Assembly: GCA_014584345.1 (NCBI GenBank)
Contig: JACTNB010000024.1
Location: 124,001-188,000 of the forward strand
DNA: 64,000 bases
DNA from: Planctomycetota bacterium
GTDB taxonomy: Bacteria > Planctomycetota > Planctomycetia > Planctomycetales > Planctomycetaceae
Reading direction: 5' to 3'
The position numbers and the translations under genes were made by a program. The first letter of the stretch is position 1. Each line of letters starts with the position of its first letter. Under the pieces are notes generated by a model. That model searched no databases and was not told the DNA's origin. It worked only from the letters and a program-made list of their open reading frames with translations. Shown piece after piece: positions 1-8,653 of the stretch.

Positions 1-317
1 TCGGCCAACTGTTGCTGCAAGCGTTTCCGCAGGGTCACCCGCTGGGCCAGCGTCGTCTTGCAGCGGTTCGAGGCAATTGCCAGCAACCAGGGACGCAAGG
101 GACGAGTCTGATCCCACTGGTGTAAACTCCGAAACGCCCGCAGGAAGGTATCCTGCATCACGTCTTCACAATCCTCGTGATTTCCCAGGAATCGGTAACA
201 CAACTGGTATACCGACTGACGAAACCGATTCACGAAATCGCGCGTGCTCTCTCCATCGCCGGAGAGACATCCCCGAACAACCTGCAATTCCGTAGTGAGG
301 TGATTGCATTCCGTCAT
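1..317 (-). CDS. ECF-family RNA polymerase sigma factor (partial, N-terminal part only)
   Basis: The reverse strand reads from an ATG at 317 to the window edge without a stop, giving the first 105 residues. The region MQDTFLRAF preceded by NHEDCEDV is the typical sigma-70 region 2 signature of extracytoplasmic-function sigma factors. It is followed by WDQTRPLRPWLLAIASN, also typical of this family. Region 4 (the -35 binding HTH) lies outside the window. Such factors direct RNA polymerase to small regulons and are very numerous in planctomycetes. A membrane anti-sigma factor often follows downstream, but that DNA is not in view. The family call is firm; target genes and subgroup cannot be told from this fragment. 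Confidence 0.88.
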   Translation of the reverse strand, partial: MTECNHLTTELQVVRGCLSGDGESTRDFVNRFRQSVYQLCYRFLGNHEDCEDVMQDTFLRAFRSLHQWDQTRPLRPWLLAIASNRCKTTLAQRVTLRKRLQQQLA

Positions 318-427
318 TAAATACACCTACCCGCTGGCGGACCAATCCGTTTCAACCGATTTCACGCACCAAGCGTTTTTTGTCAAATCGGGGGAACAAT
401 GTCTGGCCGGAGCCCGGCAGTTCGCGG

Positions 428-640
428 TTATTTCTGCACGGCTTCCCGCACGATGGTCCGGGCCGCCTTATAGGCATGACGGACCGTGTACAGTCGACTT
501 TCGATCTGTTCTTCACCGTAATAACGTCCATGTTCGCTCTGGGGCAGCCCGGCCAGAGCGACCGTCAGGGGGAGCAGGTCGATAAATTCCCGGTAGCGAC
601 GCTGAATATCGGCGTTCGGGTTCGGAGTTGGGTCAGCCAC
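428..640 (-). CDS. Conserved-looking small hypothetical protein (70 aa)
   Basis: I chose a GTG start at 640 because AGGAG lies about 8 bases upstream; the open frame runs back to 748 without a better signal. The product begins MADPTPNPNADIQRRYREF. It is a soluble, charged, probably helical protein with no signal peptide, cysteine pair or membrane segment. It is transcribed in the same direction as the ECF sigma factor that follows at 317, with a 110-base gap. I do not recognise the family. Function unknown. Confidence 0.62.
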   Translation of the reverse strand: MADPTPNPNADIQRRYREFIDLLPLTVALAGLPQSEHGRYYGEEQIESRLYTVRHAYKAARTIVREAVQK

Positions 641-981
641 GTTGAATGTCTCCTGGGACAGGATTACGGGAAGAGAGTTCTTTGCCGATCGCGCATCATA
701 CCAGATGCACCGAGACTTCTTGCAAGAGTTTCCACCAACCCCCCGCAAAAAATTTCACCAGTGGCCGCCCTGCCACTTCCCCCCAGCAAGGGACCCGCGG
801 GGGAGGGGAGACCGGATCCCGCAGGGCAAATCCAGGAATTATGATGTGGCGGAGGGAGTCCGGCTCTCGTATAATTCCACTTTATGCCCATCGAGATCGC
901 GAGATCCTTTCCGCCGCATTCCCGCGCTCGCGCGGGTCGCTGGAGGATCCCGGTTCGCGCTATCCGCGGAGGAGAAAACGA
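641..981. other. Divergent intergenic region, 341 bases
   Basis: Lies between the small minus-strand gene and the large plus-strand propeller gene. An exact TATAAT is at 870-875 on the plus strand, about 107 bases before the chosen ATG, but no good -35 hexamer lies at the right distance. The open frame of the propeller gene extends through this stretch, but the translation there lacks protein-like composition and lies upstream of a strong ribosome binding site. Confidence 0.5.
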
Positions 982-3900
982 ATGCCAGGCCCGGTTGTTG
1001 TCCCCAGAGATTCTCGTCGAACCGTTTCGTTTCATTCGTTTCGGAAATCCTTTCGCGCCTGCCTGGCCGGGGTCTGTCTCCTGGCCACAACTCCCGGCGC
1101 CTGGGGGCAGGCCGACGAAAAACCTGCCGCAGCGAAACCGGCGGAACAGGCCCAGCCGAAACCAGCCGAGGAAAAACCAGCCGATCGGAATCAGGCTCCG
1201 GTTGTGCAACCGTTGCAGCAAATCATCCAGAATGTGCTCGGCCTGAAGAAACGCGAACTTCCGGCCCCCGAGCAACCACCGGGCGAGGAAGCGGCCCCGC
1301 CCCGAGATGCCATCGATCAGCGAGCCCCCTTGATCCGCGAACAGGAAGCCCTGTTACGCAGCGCGCAAACCCGCATTGATCGTGGACTCTGGCCGGAAGC
1401 ACTGGACATTCTGCAGGCAATTCTCGACGAAGAAGCGGAATCGGTGGTGCTCGGCTCGGATGGCGAATTTCGTTCCATTCGCTGGGAAGCTCAGCAGAAA
1501 ATCGCGCAACTGGGACCGGATGCCCGCCAGCTTTACGAACGGACCTACGGACCCCTGGCCCGACGGTTACTCGATAACGCGAGACAATCCTCCGATTTCG
1601 ACGCCCTGCGACTAGTGGCCGAGCAATATTTCCATACGCAGGCCGGTTACCAGGCCGCAAACTGGATTGCATCCCATCATCTGGACCAGGGCGAATTTGC
1701 CATCGCTGCCCGCTGGTATCAGCGCCTGGAACGGTCCAACGCGGAATTCGTTGGCGATCCCCTATGGCGGTTCAAAGTGGCGGAAACCTATCGTCGCACC
1801 GCCTTCGAAAAGGAGGAACTGCCCGACTGGTTCGAACTGACCACCGAACAGGAACTCGAACTCTCCCGCAGACTCCCTGGGGCCAGCGCCGCCGACGCCA
1901 GGGATCAGTGGCTGAAACTGGCATCGCAATACCAGCGCCCCTTGCGAGACTGGCTGTACCCCGGCGGGACGCGAAACCGCGCGGGACACGCACAGGGATC
2001 CGCCCCACTGCTGATCAGCCAGTGGACGCACCCCTTGACCGACCAACAGGAAATCCGTGGCCAGATCGAACAGATCCTGGAAGATTTGAGGATCGGTAGA
2101 ACTCCTGCCATTCCCATCATGCAACCGATCGTGGCCGGAAATCGAGTGGTCTTTCGTACCTTCGAAGGACTCCGCGTGGTCGATCTGGAATCCGGCAAGG
2201 TGCTGTGGGAAACCCAGGAGGAGATTTCCCCGGCGCGTCTGATGGCCAGTCATCAGCCCGCCCATGCGGTGGAACTCCGGCAGCGGATAATCATCAACGG
2301 GAATATCGTGAGCCCGTATTACGGCACCCAGGCGGATCAGCATCCCGTGGCCAGTCTGTTGTTTCGCGACGGGGTTCATGGCACGCTCAGCAGTGATGGT
2401 CGGCAGGTCTACGTGATCGAGCAGAACGCGGTGCTCTCGAACAGCCCCCCCGGGCAATACCACGCCAATTTTGATCCTGCCCAGAACGACCCCTATCGCC
2501 GGGACTGGTCTTCCAATCGGTTGACGGCCTACAACCTGGAAACTGGCCAGCAGGTCTGGCATGTCGGGGGCCGGATGATGCTCGAAGCTGTCGATCCCCC
2601 GCTGGCGGGAACGTATTTCCTGGGCCCCCCTCTATGCGATGGACAGGAACTGTTCGTGATCGGCGAGCAGGAAAACGCCTTGCGCCTCTTCTGCCTGAAT
2701 GCAAACTCGGGAGAACTGGAGTGGTCCCAGTTGCTGGCCTACACGGATATTTCGATCAGTCGCGACATGGCACGTCGCTGGTGGCCCGCGTCGGTGGCCC
2801 TGTCCGAAGGGGTGCTCATCTGCCCGACGAACATCGGGTTTGTCGTGGGGATGGATCGCCGCTCGCGCGAGATTCTGTGGATTTCCCGATACAGCTCCAA
2901 ATCCGTGGAAAAACAGCAGCAAATGCAGTTTCGAGGCGGGGGAATCATGATCACTGGCTCGGGCATGTTGCGGGATCGCTGGTTTCCCACGCCTCCCATG
3001 ATTGTGGGCCAAACCGTCGTGGTTGCCCCCCCCGAAGATCCCATCCTGATCGGATACCGGCTGGCGGATGGCGCGGAACGGTGGCGCATCGACGATCAGA
3101 AGCGGGGCCTCTATCCCCTGGGAAGTTACGGCTCGGAACTGATCGTTGTCACCGAAGATGGCCTGACCGGCTACGATGCCACTACAGGCAAGGAACTCTG
3201 GCAGGCGTTGTTCACCGATTTCGATCCCGAATACAACACGCAGGGAATGCTCCCGGGGGGACGCGGGCTGATCATGGGCGACCAGGTATTACTCCCGATC
3301 AACGAACGCGAATTGTGGTATTTTGATTTGCTGTCCAAATCCTTTGTAAGTCGAGCCGAGGTTTCTCGCGACGAGCCTCGCATCGGGAATCTCGTCATGG
3401 CGCGAGGCAAGCTCGTCGTGGCCGGACCGCTCGATGTCAGCTTCTTTCAGCCCAAGCAACTGGTCGAACAGGAAATTGTCCAGCGACTGGCCGCCGATCC
3501 CCGCGATTCCTGGGGACTGTTGAAACAGTCCCAGATGCTCAACCTGGAACAGCAGTACGAACAATCCCTGGTTTCGTTGCGGCAAGTCGATGCGTCTCTG
3601 CTGAACGATACGCTGCTCTCCCAGTTCAAACGTCGCAAGCTGGAAACCCTGATTGGCCTGGTGCGCCACCAACCCTCCGAATTCGACGCGGAATTCGCGG
3701 AATTGAAGGACCTGCTGCAAACCGATGAAGACCGCCAGCTTTATTTGAGACTCCTGGCCGATCGCATGCTGGCCCGCAAGGACCTGGCGGGAGCATTTTC
3801 CGCCTATGCCGAACTAGCCGAGTTCGACGGCGCCACGCAGATTCGCGACCTCGCGGATGCCAGCCTGGTTGTCCGGCAGGATGTCTGGCTGCAAGCCCGG

Positions 3901-5742
3901 CTGCGAGAACTGTGGCGTGTCTCTTCGGGGACCGTTTCCGCGCGTATCGCCGATTCCGTCCAGCAGGCGGTCAAGGACGCGCTGGCCTCCGGCAATCTGG
4001 ATCAGATGATCAACGTCGTGCGGATCTTTGGTTTCCATCCCGAAGTCGAGGAAATCTATTATCGGATGGTGGAACAGGCCATCGAAGAACGGAATTTCGC
4101 GGTCTCCGAGTTCGCGCTCAACAACATGGCCCAATTCGAGGATGAATCCGTCGCCGCCACCGCCCTCGCGCGACGCGCGGAACTCCTGCGAGAATTCGGC
4201 CTGCGAGCCGACGCCAACTACTATGCCGAGCAACTGAATCGCTACGATGCGGAACTGGTCCTGCTCGATGGCCTGACCGCTGGCGAACACCTCGCGGAAC
4301 TGGCCCACCTGATTCCCGCAGAGAACCAGCAGGAACCGGCAGCCATCCCCTGGGGAGGCACCGCCTACGAGGTGATTCCAATTGGGACTTCGAGCTGGAG
4401 CCACCAATCCGCCGCTGTCAATCTGGAGGAATCCCCGCTGCCGTTCTTTCAGCATCATCGCTTCCTGTTTGATCAACGCACGGGACGGTTGGAAATCTTT
4501 CGCCGCGCGGACGACCAACTGATCTGGTCGATCCCCCTGCAGCAAATGGAGCAGGTGGCACAGACCAATGTGGTACCGATCCGCATGGATGGGCACTCGA
4601 TCACCCTGTATTACCGAGGGATTGTGCAATGTTATTCCCTGCCCGATCAGCGGTTGGTCTGGTCGCGGGCCATCACCACGCAACCGGGAGCCGCCAATCA
4701 GTTCCAGACCGGGAAACAACGGCTGCCCCGCCTGCAACAGGCTCGCAATGCCGCCTCGAGGTTCCGGCTGAATCAATACACAAATGAATTTGGCCCGCTG
4801 GCCATCATTACCTCGCATAGCATCTGTTACTTCGGACGCAACGAACTGGTTGCCGTCGATCCGCTCGACGGGGAAATTCGCTGGGTTCGCCGGGGCATTC
4901 CCCGTGGCACCTGCGTGTATGGCGATGGAGACGTTCTCTGTATCGTCACCACCGACCTCAAGGATGCCTTTCTGGTCCGCACGACCGATGGCCAGCGATT
5001 GGAATCGGATCAGCTCGAAGCCCTCATCCAGCGCGGCATCGCCGTGCAGGGCCACAACGTGATCTCCATTCAAACCGGCAGTACTCAACTGTTGGGAACC
5101 CAGGAAGGCCGGATTGTACTGGCGGCCGAGGATCTGCTCACCCGTGAAATCCGCTGGGAAATTCCCCTCGGCGGAGAAGATCATCTCGGCCTGCTCGATG
5201 CCCGTACCCTCGTCGTCGTCGATAACAACGGCGGCATCCGGTTAATTGACCTGGCTTCGGGTCAGCAGACGCTCGCCTCCCAGATCGACCCCAAAATCAT
5301 GCGGGGCCAAAAGGAACTATTCGCCTTCGCGGAAAACGATCAATTCTTTTTGCTGGCCAACCATGCCACCAATCACTCCACCTATCTGAACATTTACAAT
5401 CAGCGCCTCAACGGGTACATCCTCGCGCTCGATCGTCATTCCGGCGAGGAGCTCTGGATGCACAAAACCCCCGCGCTGAACCTGGTCCTCGACGACCTGC
5501 GGCAATTGCCCGTCTTCATCCTGGGAGGCTCGAAGCACGAGCGGAAGCACAACCTCTACATCGGCAAGTTCACCGTGCAGATTCTCGATAAACAGACCGG
5601 AGAGGTGCTCGTCGACGATTCCTTCATGACGCAAAATCAGGTGCAGCAGATCACCTGGAGCGCGGCCCGCAGGCAATTGCGGATGCATGCCTACAACACC
5701 ATCTACACGATTCAACCCGCCAGACAACAGGCGGAAAAGTAA
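982..5742 (+). CDS. Giant secreted PQQ-type beta-propeller protein with central helical repeats
   Basis: The start at 982 is chosen because GGAGGAG sits seven bases upstream and a signal peptide follows (hydrophobic ACLAGVCLLATTPGAWG, cleavage likely after GQA). The frame is open back to 646. The mature protein starts with an Ala/Lys/Pro/Glu-rich linker. Residues roughly 370-820 carry repeated blades of the BamB/PQQ type: VVDLESGKVLWETQ, YNLETGQQVWHVGG, LNANSGELEW and YDATTGKELWQ. A helical TPR-like section follows to about 1120, then a second propeller (LDRHSGEELWM near the end). Total 1586 residues. BamB-like propellers act as scaffolds or bind quinone cofactors; which applies is not visible. 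Similar giant exported propeller proteins are frequent in planctomycetes. Probably periplasmic or surface exposed. Specific function unknown. Confidence 0.85.
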   Translation: MPGPVVVPRDSRRTVSFHSFRKSFRACLAGVCLLATTPGAWGQADEKPAAAKPAEQAQPKPAEEKPADRNQAPVVQPLQQIIQNVLGLKKRELPAPEQPPGEEAAPPRDAIDQRAPLIREQEALLRSAQTRIDRGLWPEALDILQAILDEEAESVVLGSDGEFRSIRWEAQQKIAQLGPDARQLYERTYGPLARRLLDNARQSSDFDALRLVAEQYFHTQAGYQAANWIASHHLDQGEFAIAARWYQRLERSNAEFVGDPLWRFKVAETYRRTAFEKEELPDWFELTTEQELELSRRLPGASAADARDQWLKLASQYQRPLRDWLYPGGTRNRAGHAQGSAPLLISQWTHPLTDQQEIRGQIEQILEDLRIGRTPAIPIMQPIVAGNRVVFRTFEGLRVVDLESGKVLWETQEEISPARLMASHQPAHAVELRQRIIINGNIVSPYYGTQADQHPVASLLFRDGVHGTLSSDGRQVYVIEQNAVLSNSPPGQYHANFDPAQNDPYRRDWSSNRLTAYNLETGQQVWHVGGRMMLEAVDPPLAGTYFLGPPLCDGQELFVIGEQENALRLFCLNANSGELEWSQLLAYTDISISRDMARRWWPASVALSEGVLICPTNIGFVVGMDRRSREILWISRYSSKSVEKQQQMQFRGGGIMITGSGMLRDRWFPTPPMIVGQTVVVAPPEDPILIGYRLADGAERWRIDDQKRGLYPLGSYGSELIVVTEDGLTGYDATTGKELWQALFTDFDPEYNTQGMLPGGRGLIMGDQVLLPINERELWYFDLLSKSFVSRAEVSRDEPRIGNLVMARGKLVVAGPLDVSFFQPKQLVEQEIVQRLAADPRDSWGLLKQSQMLNLEQQYEQSLVSLRQVDASLLNDTLLSQFKRRKLETLIGLVRHQPSEFDAEFAELKDLLQTDEDRQLYLRLLADRMLARKDLAGAFSAYAELAEFDGATQIRDLADASLVVRQDVWLQARLRELWRVSSGTVSARIADSVQQAVKDALASGNLDQMINVVRIFGFHPEVEEIYYRMVEQAIEERNFAVSEFALNNMAQFEDESVAATALARRAELLREFGLRADANYYAEQLNRYDAELVLLDGLTAGEHLAELAHLIPAENQQEPAAIPWGGTAYEVIPIGTSSWSHQSAAVNLEESPLPFFQHHRFLFDQRTGRLEIFRRADDQLIWSIPLQQMEQVAQTNVVPIRMDGHSITLYYRGIVQCYSLPDQRLVWSRAITTQPGAANQFQTGKQRLPRLQQARNAASRFRLNQYTNEFGPLAIITSHSICYFGRNELVAVDPLDGEIRWVRRGIPRGTCVYGDGDVLCIVTTDLKDAFLVRTTDGQRLESDQLEALIQRGIAVQGHNVISIQTGSTQLLGTQEGRIVLAAEDLLTREIRWEIPLGGEDHLGLLDARTLVVVDNNGGIRLIDLASGQQTLASQIDPKIMRGQKELFAFAENDQFFLLANHATNHSTYLNIYNQRLNGYILALDRHSGEELWMHKTPALNLVLDDLRQLPVFILGGSKHERKHNLYIGKFTVQILDKQTGEVLVDDSFMTQNQVQQITWSAARRQLRMHAYNTIYTIQPARQQAEK

Positions 5743-5805
5743 ACACGAGCACACACGGCGAAGCCTTGGGTGTTTACGGACAAGCCGAGCGTAACAGACG
5801 GGCCG

Positions 5806-6075
5806 TTACTTGTCGGCGGCAGCCGCCTGTATGGAATGCTCCATCTGTTTCATGGCGTCGTACGCCCGCCGGAGGGGCTCTTCCGCTGGTGGCGTATCGT
5901 TAATGAAGCCTTCCAGCACCTGGACCAATCGCTCGTCGATCTGCCCATAACCCGCCTCGTAGGGATTTTTCAAATCCTTCAGCAGCAGTTCACGCATCGG
6001 CTTGTTCATGCGCACAAACTGTTGCATGAACCACGCATTCTTGGCTTCGGGCGTCCCCTGTTGCAAAACAGCCAT
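5806..6075 (-). CDS. Small hypothetical protein (89 aa)
   Basis: Begins MAVLQQGTPEAKNAWF and is rich in Met, Gln and charged residues, consistent with a soluble helical protein. I chose the ATG at 6075; the frame is open to a TTG at 6102 that has no ribosome binding site. A promoter candidate lies at 6126-6154 on the same strand, giving a short leader. The gene is convergent with the propeller gene (63-base gap). No cysteines, signal peptide or known motif. I do not recognise the family. Confidence 0.6.
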   Translation of the reverse strand: MAVLQQGTPEAKNAWFMQQFVRMNKPMRELLLKDLKNPYEAGYGQIDERLVQVLEGFINDTPPAEEPLRRAYDAMKQMEHSIQAAAADK

Positions 6076-6125
6076 GATTCCATGTACTTTGCGACTAGAC
6101 AAATTTATGGTACAAAGATGGCAAT

Positions 6126-6154
6126 ATTATATGCCTCTGCCTGCCTCGCTGCAA
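6126..6154 (-). promoter_or_regulatory. Sigma-70-type promoter candidate for the 89-aa gene
   Basis: Read on the minus strand: TTGCAG (6154-6149), a 17-base spacer, then an exact TATAAT (6131-6126). The -10 is perfect and the spacing ideal; the -35 matches only in TTG. It lies about 50 bases upstream of the ATG at 6075. Confidence 0.42.
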
Positions 6155-6306
6155 GGCGGTACCCGGGACGAGAGTATCTTGCTCCCTCCCTGAAGTTTAT
6201 GCGTCTCTCTGCCTGCTCTTCGTCGGACAACGTGTAGCTGCTTCAAGCATTTTTTACATTTTCTCCCGAGTTCCATCAAGAACACTTTGGGTGCGCGAGG
6301 TAATCC

Positions 6307-8346
6307 ATGCCAAAACGCAATCCGCGCAACAGGCGGCCGACGGTTCGGCGCAAAACCCAGGGTCAATTGGTCGACCTGCTCAATCACATGGCAGGCTTGA
6401 AGATCGAGGACTTCCTGGCCTGCATGGCACCCGATCTGTGGGATAAACAGGCCCCGACCAATGAATGCCCCAAGTGGCCCGGAGATGTATATGCCCTGGC
6501 GGCATCCTTGCTGGAAAAGTCGGGATGCTACAGCTACCTGGGAAATCACATTGAACTCATTCCACGCAACACGCCAGAGGACTCGAATTTGCCCTTCGTC
6601 AATCTGAAGGGCTACCAGGAACATTCCGTGAAGGTGGGCGCCGAATGGCGCAGGGCCTATGGGCAAAATCACCTCGAAGAGTTACCAATTCAACTTCCCC
6701 GGGCCGTGATGAATCAGTGGGCTCGCCTGGAGCGTGCCCGCAAACTCCCCGTGCATTATCTCGGGCTGTTGAGTGACATCGGCATTAGCGAGGAACTGCC
6801 GAACCTCAAACATGCTTATGCCCCACTGCAACAGGTCCAGCCTGCCAGGTTGAGCAAGATCAGCCGCATTATCAAAAACATAACGCTCCGTGCCACCAAG
6901 GCGTTGTTCTACCTCATTGCCTACGCCGACGAAGCCCTGGCGGGTGCGGGAAATAGCTTTGCCCCGCCTTCCCCGGGGGACCTCCCCGAGGATGAAGACG
7001 AAAAGCATCAATTCATTTTCGCCTACAAAATCGAACGATTACTCTCTCCCTACCGTGTCGACAGCGACGGAAGACAGATTGGTTCTTCGCTGTGCGACAA
7101 GATTCATCCTTCCTTTCTCCGTGTGTTACCGAAGTCCCAAACTCCGGCCTCGGGGCTCTCGTTGCGTTCCCTGACTCATCATCTGGCCTTGTGTCCCCCG
7201 GTGGGAATTCGCGCTCACTGGTACGCCGATGGTTTCTCGGGACTGGGGGACGGCACCATCAGCCAGAACCAGCGCAACCACTGCAACCTGCTACTCATAC
7301 CCTGGCCTTATTCCATCCTGCCCAAACAGTTCAAGGGAATACAGGAACCGAACCCCGCACGTTATACGGTCCCCCTCGACACCGGATGGTTTGAGTATCA
7401 CCCACGCGATGTAACCGGCGGGACACTGTTGCGGCACGTGGAATCGCTGATCGACGAGGCCATCGATAAAGTGGGTCATCTGGATCTGATAGTGTTTCCA
7501 GAACTCTCCATCTCGCGTTCGCAACTGAATATTATTATCGAAGACTTATCGCGCTCCTATCCCACACTGGGGATCGTCACGGGAATTGCCGATGCCAGCT
7601 CCACACGGGTCAACGGGAACACGGACGGGGCAGGGAAGCTGCGTCACCACTTCGGCGTGAACCGCGCCAGCGTCCTGCTTCCCATGAAGTATGACGATAC
7701 GACCCTGGGCAATGCGAAATACGCCTATACCGGGTTCCATCAAAACAAGCATCATCGCTGGAAACTCGACAGCAGCCAGATCACCCGTTACGGCTTGAGT
7801 ACGCAACTCGATCCCCAGAAGACATGGTGGGAGGCGATCGACGTGGGGGAACGCGCCATCAATTTCTTTCGCCTGCGCGACTGGCTCACTTCCACCGTGC
7901 TCATCTGCGAGGACCTGGCACGGAATGATCCCGTCGGCAGATTCATTCGGGCTGTCGCTCCCGATCTAGTCATCGCCTTGCTCATGGACGGGCCACAGTT
8001 GAAAGAACGCTGGTCCGCCTATCATGCGACCGTGCTGGCGGATGATCCCGGAAGTTCGGTGTTGACGCTCACGAGTTTGGGCATGATTGACCTGAGCCGT
8101 ACGAAGCCCAATCTGCACGAAGCGCCACCGCGAGCCATCGCCCTTTGGCGGGATCCCGTCTCCGGAGTAACGGAAATCCGGCTTCCCCAGGATTGCAACG
8201 CCGCGCTGCTGACAATTTCCCGCTTTCCCGACGCGGAACTGACTGCCGACGGTCGCGAGAATGTCTACCTTAGAAGAAGCGAAAGGCTCGGATCGCCGAT
8301 CTTCGGAGGCCTGCACTTCCTGAAAGGAGCCAGGTTTCGGGAGTAA
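6307..8346 (+). CDS. Protein with C-terminal nitrilase-like (carbon-nitrogen hydrolase) domain and unknown N-terminal half
   Basis: 679 residues, preceded by GAGGT five bases before the ATG. The C-terminal half has the nitrilase-superfamily pattern: LDLIVFPELS with Glu399, a lysine in NKHHRWKLDSSQ (Lys481 or Lys486), and VLICEDLARNDP with Cys534. These would form the Glu-Lys-Cys triad, with normal order and plausible spacing. NLLLIPWPYSI (around 327-337) may be the first strand of the domain. Residues 1-320 resemble nothing I know; they begin with a basic Arg/Lys/Asn-rich segment, then mainly helical sequence and an acidic linker near 225-233. There is no signal peptide or membrane helix, so it should be cytoplasmic. 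Nitrilase domains of this kind are known at the C-terminus of some defence-associated reverse transcriptases (UG1/DRT1), but no reverse-transcriptase YxDD motif exists here. It stands alone, with its own leader. Substrate and role unknown. Confidence 0.75.
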   Translation: MPKRNPRNRRPTVRRKTQGQLVDLLNHMAGLKIEDFLACMAPDLWDKQAPTNECPKWPGDVYALAASLLEKSGCYSYLGNHIELIPRNTPEDSNLPFVNLKGYQEHSVKVGAEWRRAYGQNHLEELPIQLPRAVMNQWARLERARKLPVHYLGLLSDIGISEELPNLKHAYAPLQQVQPARLSKISRIIKNITLRATKALFYLIAYADEALAGAGNSFAPPSPGDLPEDEDEKHQFIFAYKIERLLSPYRVDSDGRQIGSSLCDKIHPSFLRVLPKSQTPASGLSLRSLTHHLALCPPVGIRAHWYADGFSGLGDGTISQNQRNHCNLLLIPWPYSILPKQFKGIQEPNPARYTVPLDTGWFEYHPRDVTGGTLLRHVESLIDEAIDKVGHLDLIVFPELSISRSQLNIIIEDLSRSYPTLGIVTGIADASSTRVNGNTDGAGKLRHHFGVNRASVLLPMKYDDTTLGNAKYAYTGFHQNKHHRWKLDSSQITRYGLSTQLDPQKTWWEAIDVGERAINFFRLRDWLTSTVLICEDLARNDPVGRFIRAVAPDLVIALLMDGPQLKERWSAYHATVLADDPGSSVLTLTSLGMIDLSRTKPNLHEAPPRAIALWRDPVSGVTEIRLPQDCNAALLTISRFPDAELTADGRENVYLRRSERLGSPIFGGLHFLKGARFRE

Positions 8347-8653
8347 TCCCCTCGCGTTTACGGAGTGGAGGAGAGGCCGGGGCAGTGCGACTTGCCGCGC
8401 GGACAGCAAACGCAAACGAGCACCCCTCCCGAATACCACCCGCCAGCCGCCCCACTAACAACAACCCCCCGGTGAAAACCAGTCCGCTGGGATTTCCTGT
8501 CGTTCCATGCCTCGGAATTGACATTCCTGTTTCACTGGCGAATACTGCACAGAATGGCGGCTCGACCTCTGTTTCGCTGTGCGCGATCCATTCCCATCCG
8601 GTCTCCGCAGGGCTGGCCGATCGGTCTCTGCTCTTCTGTTGAGGTAGGGTTCC
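8347..8653. other. Intergenic region with promoter, 307 bases
   Basis: Short frames here lack ribosome binding sites and natural composition. The only feature I can support is the promoter candidate at 8518-8546. Confidence 0.5.
8518..8546 (+). promoter_or_regulatory. Sigma-70-type promoter candidate
   Basis: Exact TTGACA at 8518-8523, a 17-base spacer, then AATACT at 8541-8546 (four of six matches to TATAAT). It lies about 108 bases upstream of the zinc-finger/transglutaminase-like gene, in non-coding DNA and in the right orientation. Confidence 0.5.

Noticed and set aside
3814..5184. 456-codon minus-strand frame inside the propeller gene
   Set aside because: Antisense shadow of a GC-rich coding region; the plus-strand gene has signal peptide, motifs and ribosome binding site.
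6880..6960. YADEALAG in the nitrilase-like protein as a possible reverse-transcriptase YADD motif
   Set aside because: Second Asp is missing and the surrounding palm motifs are absent.
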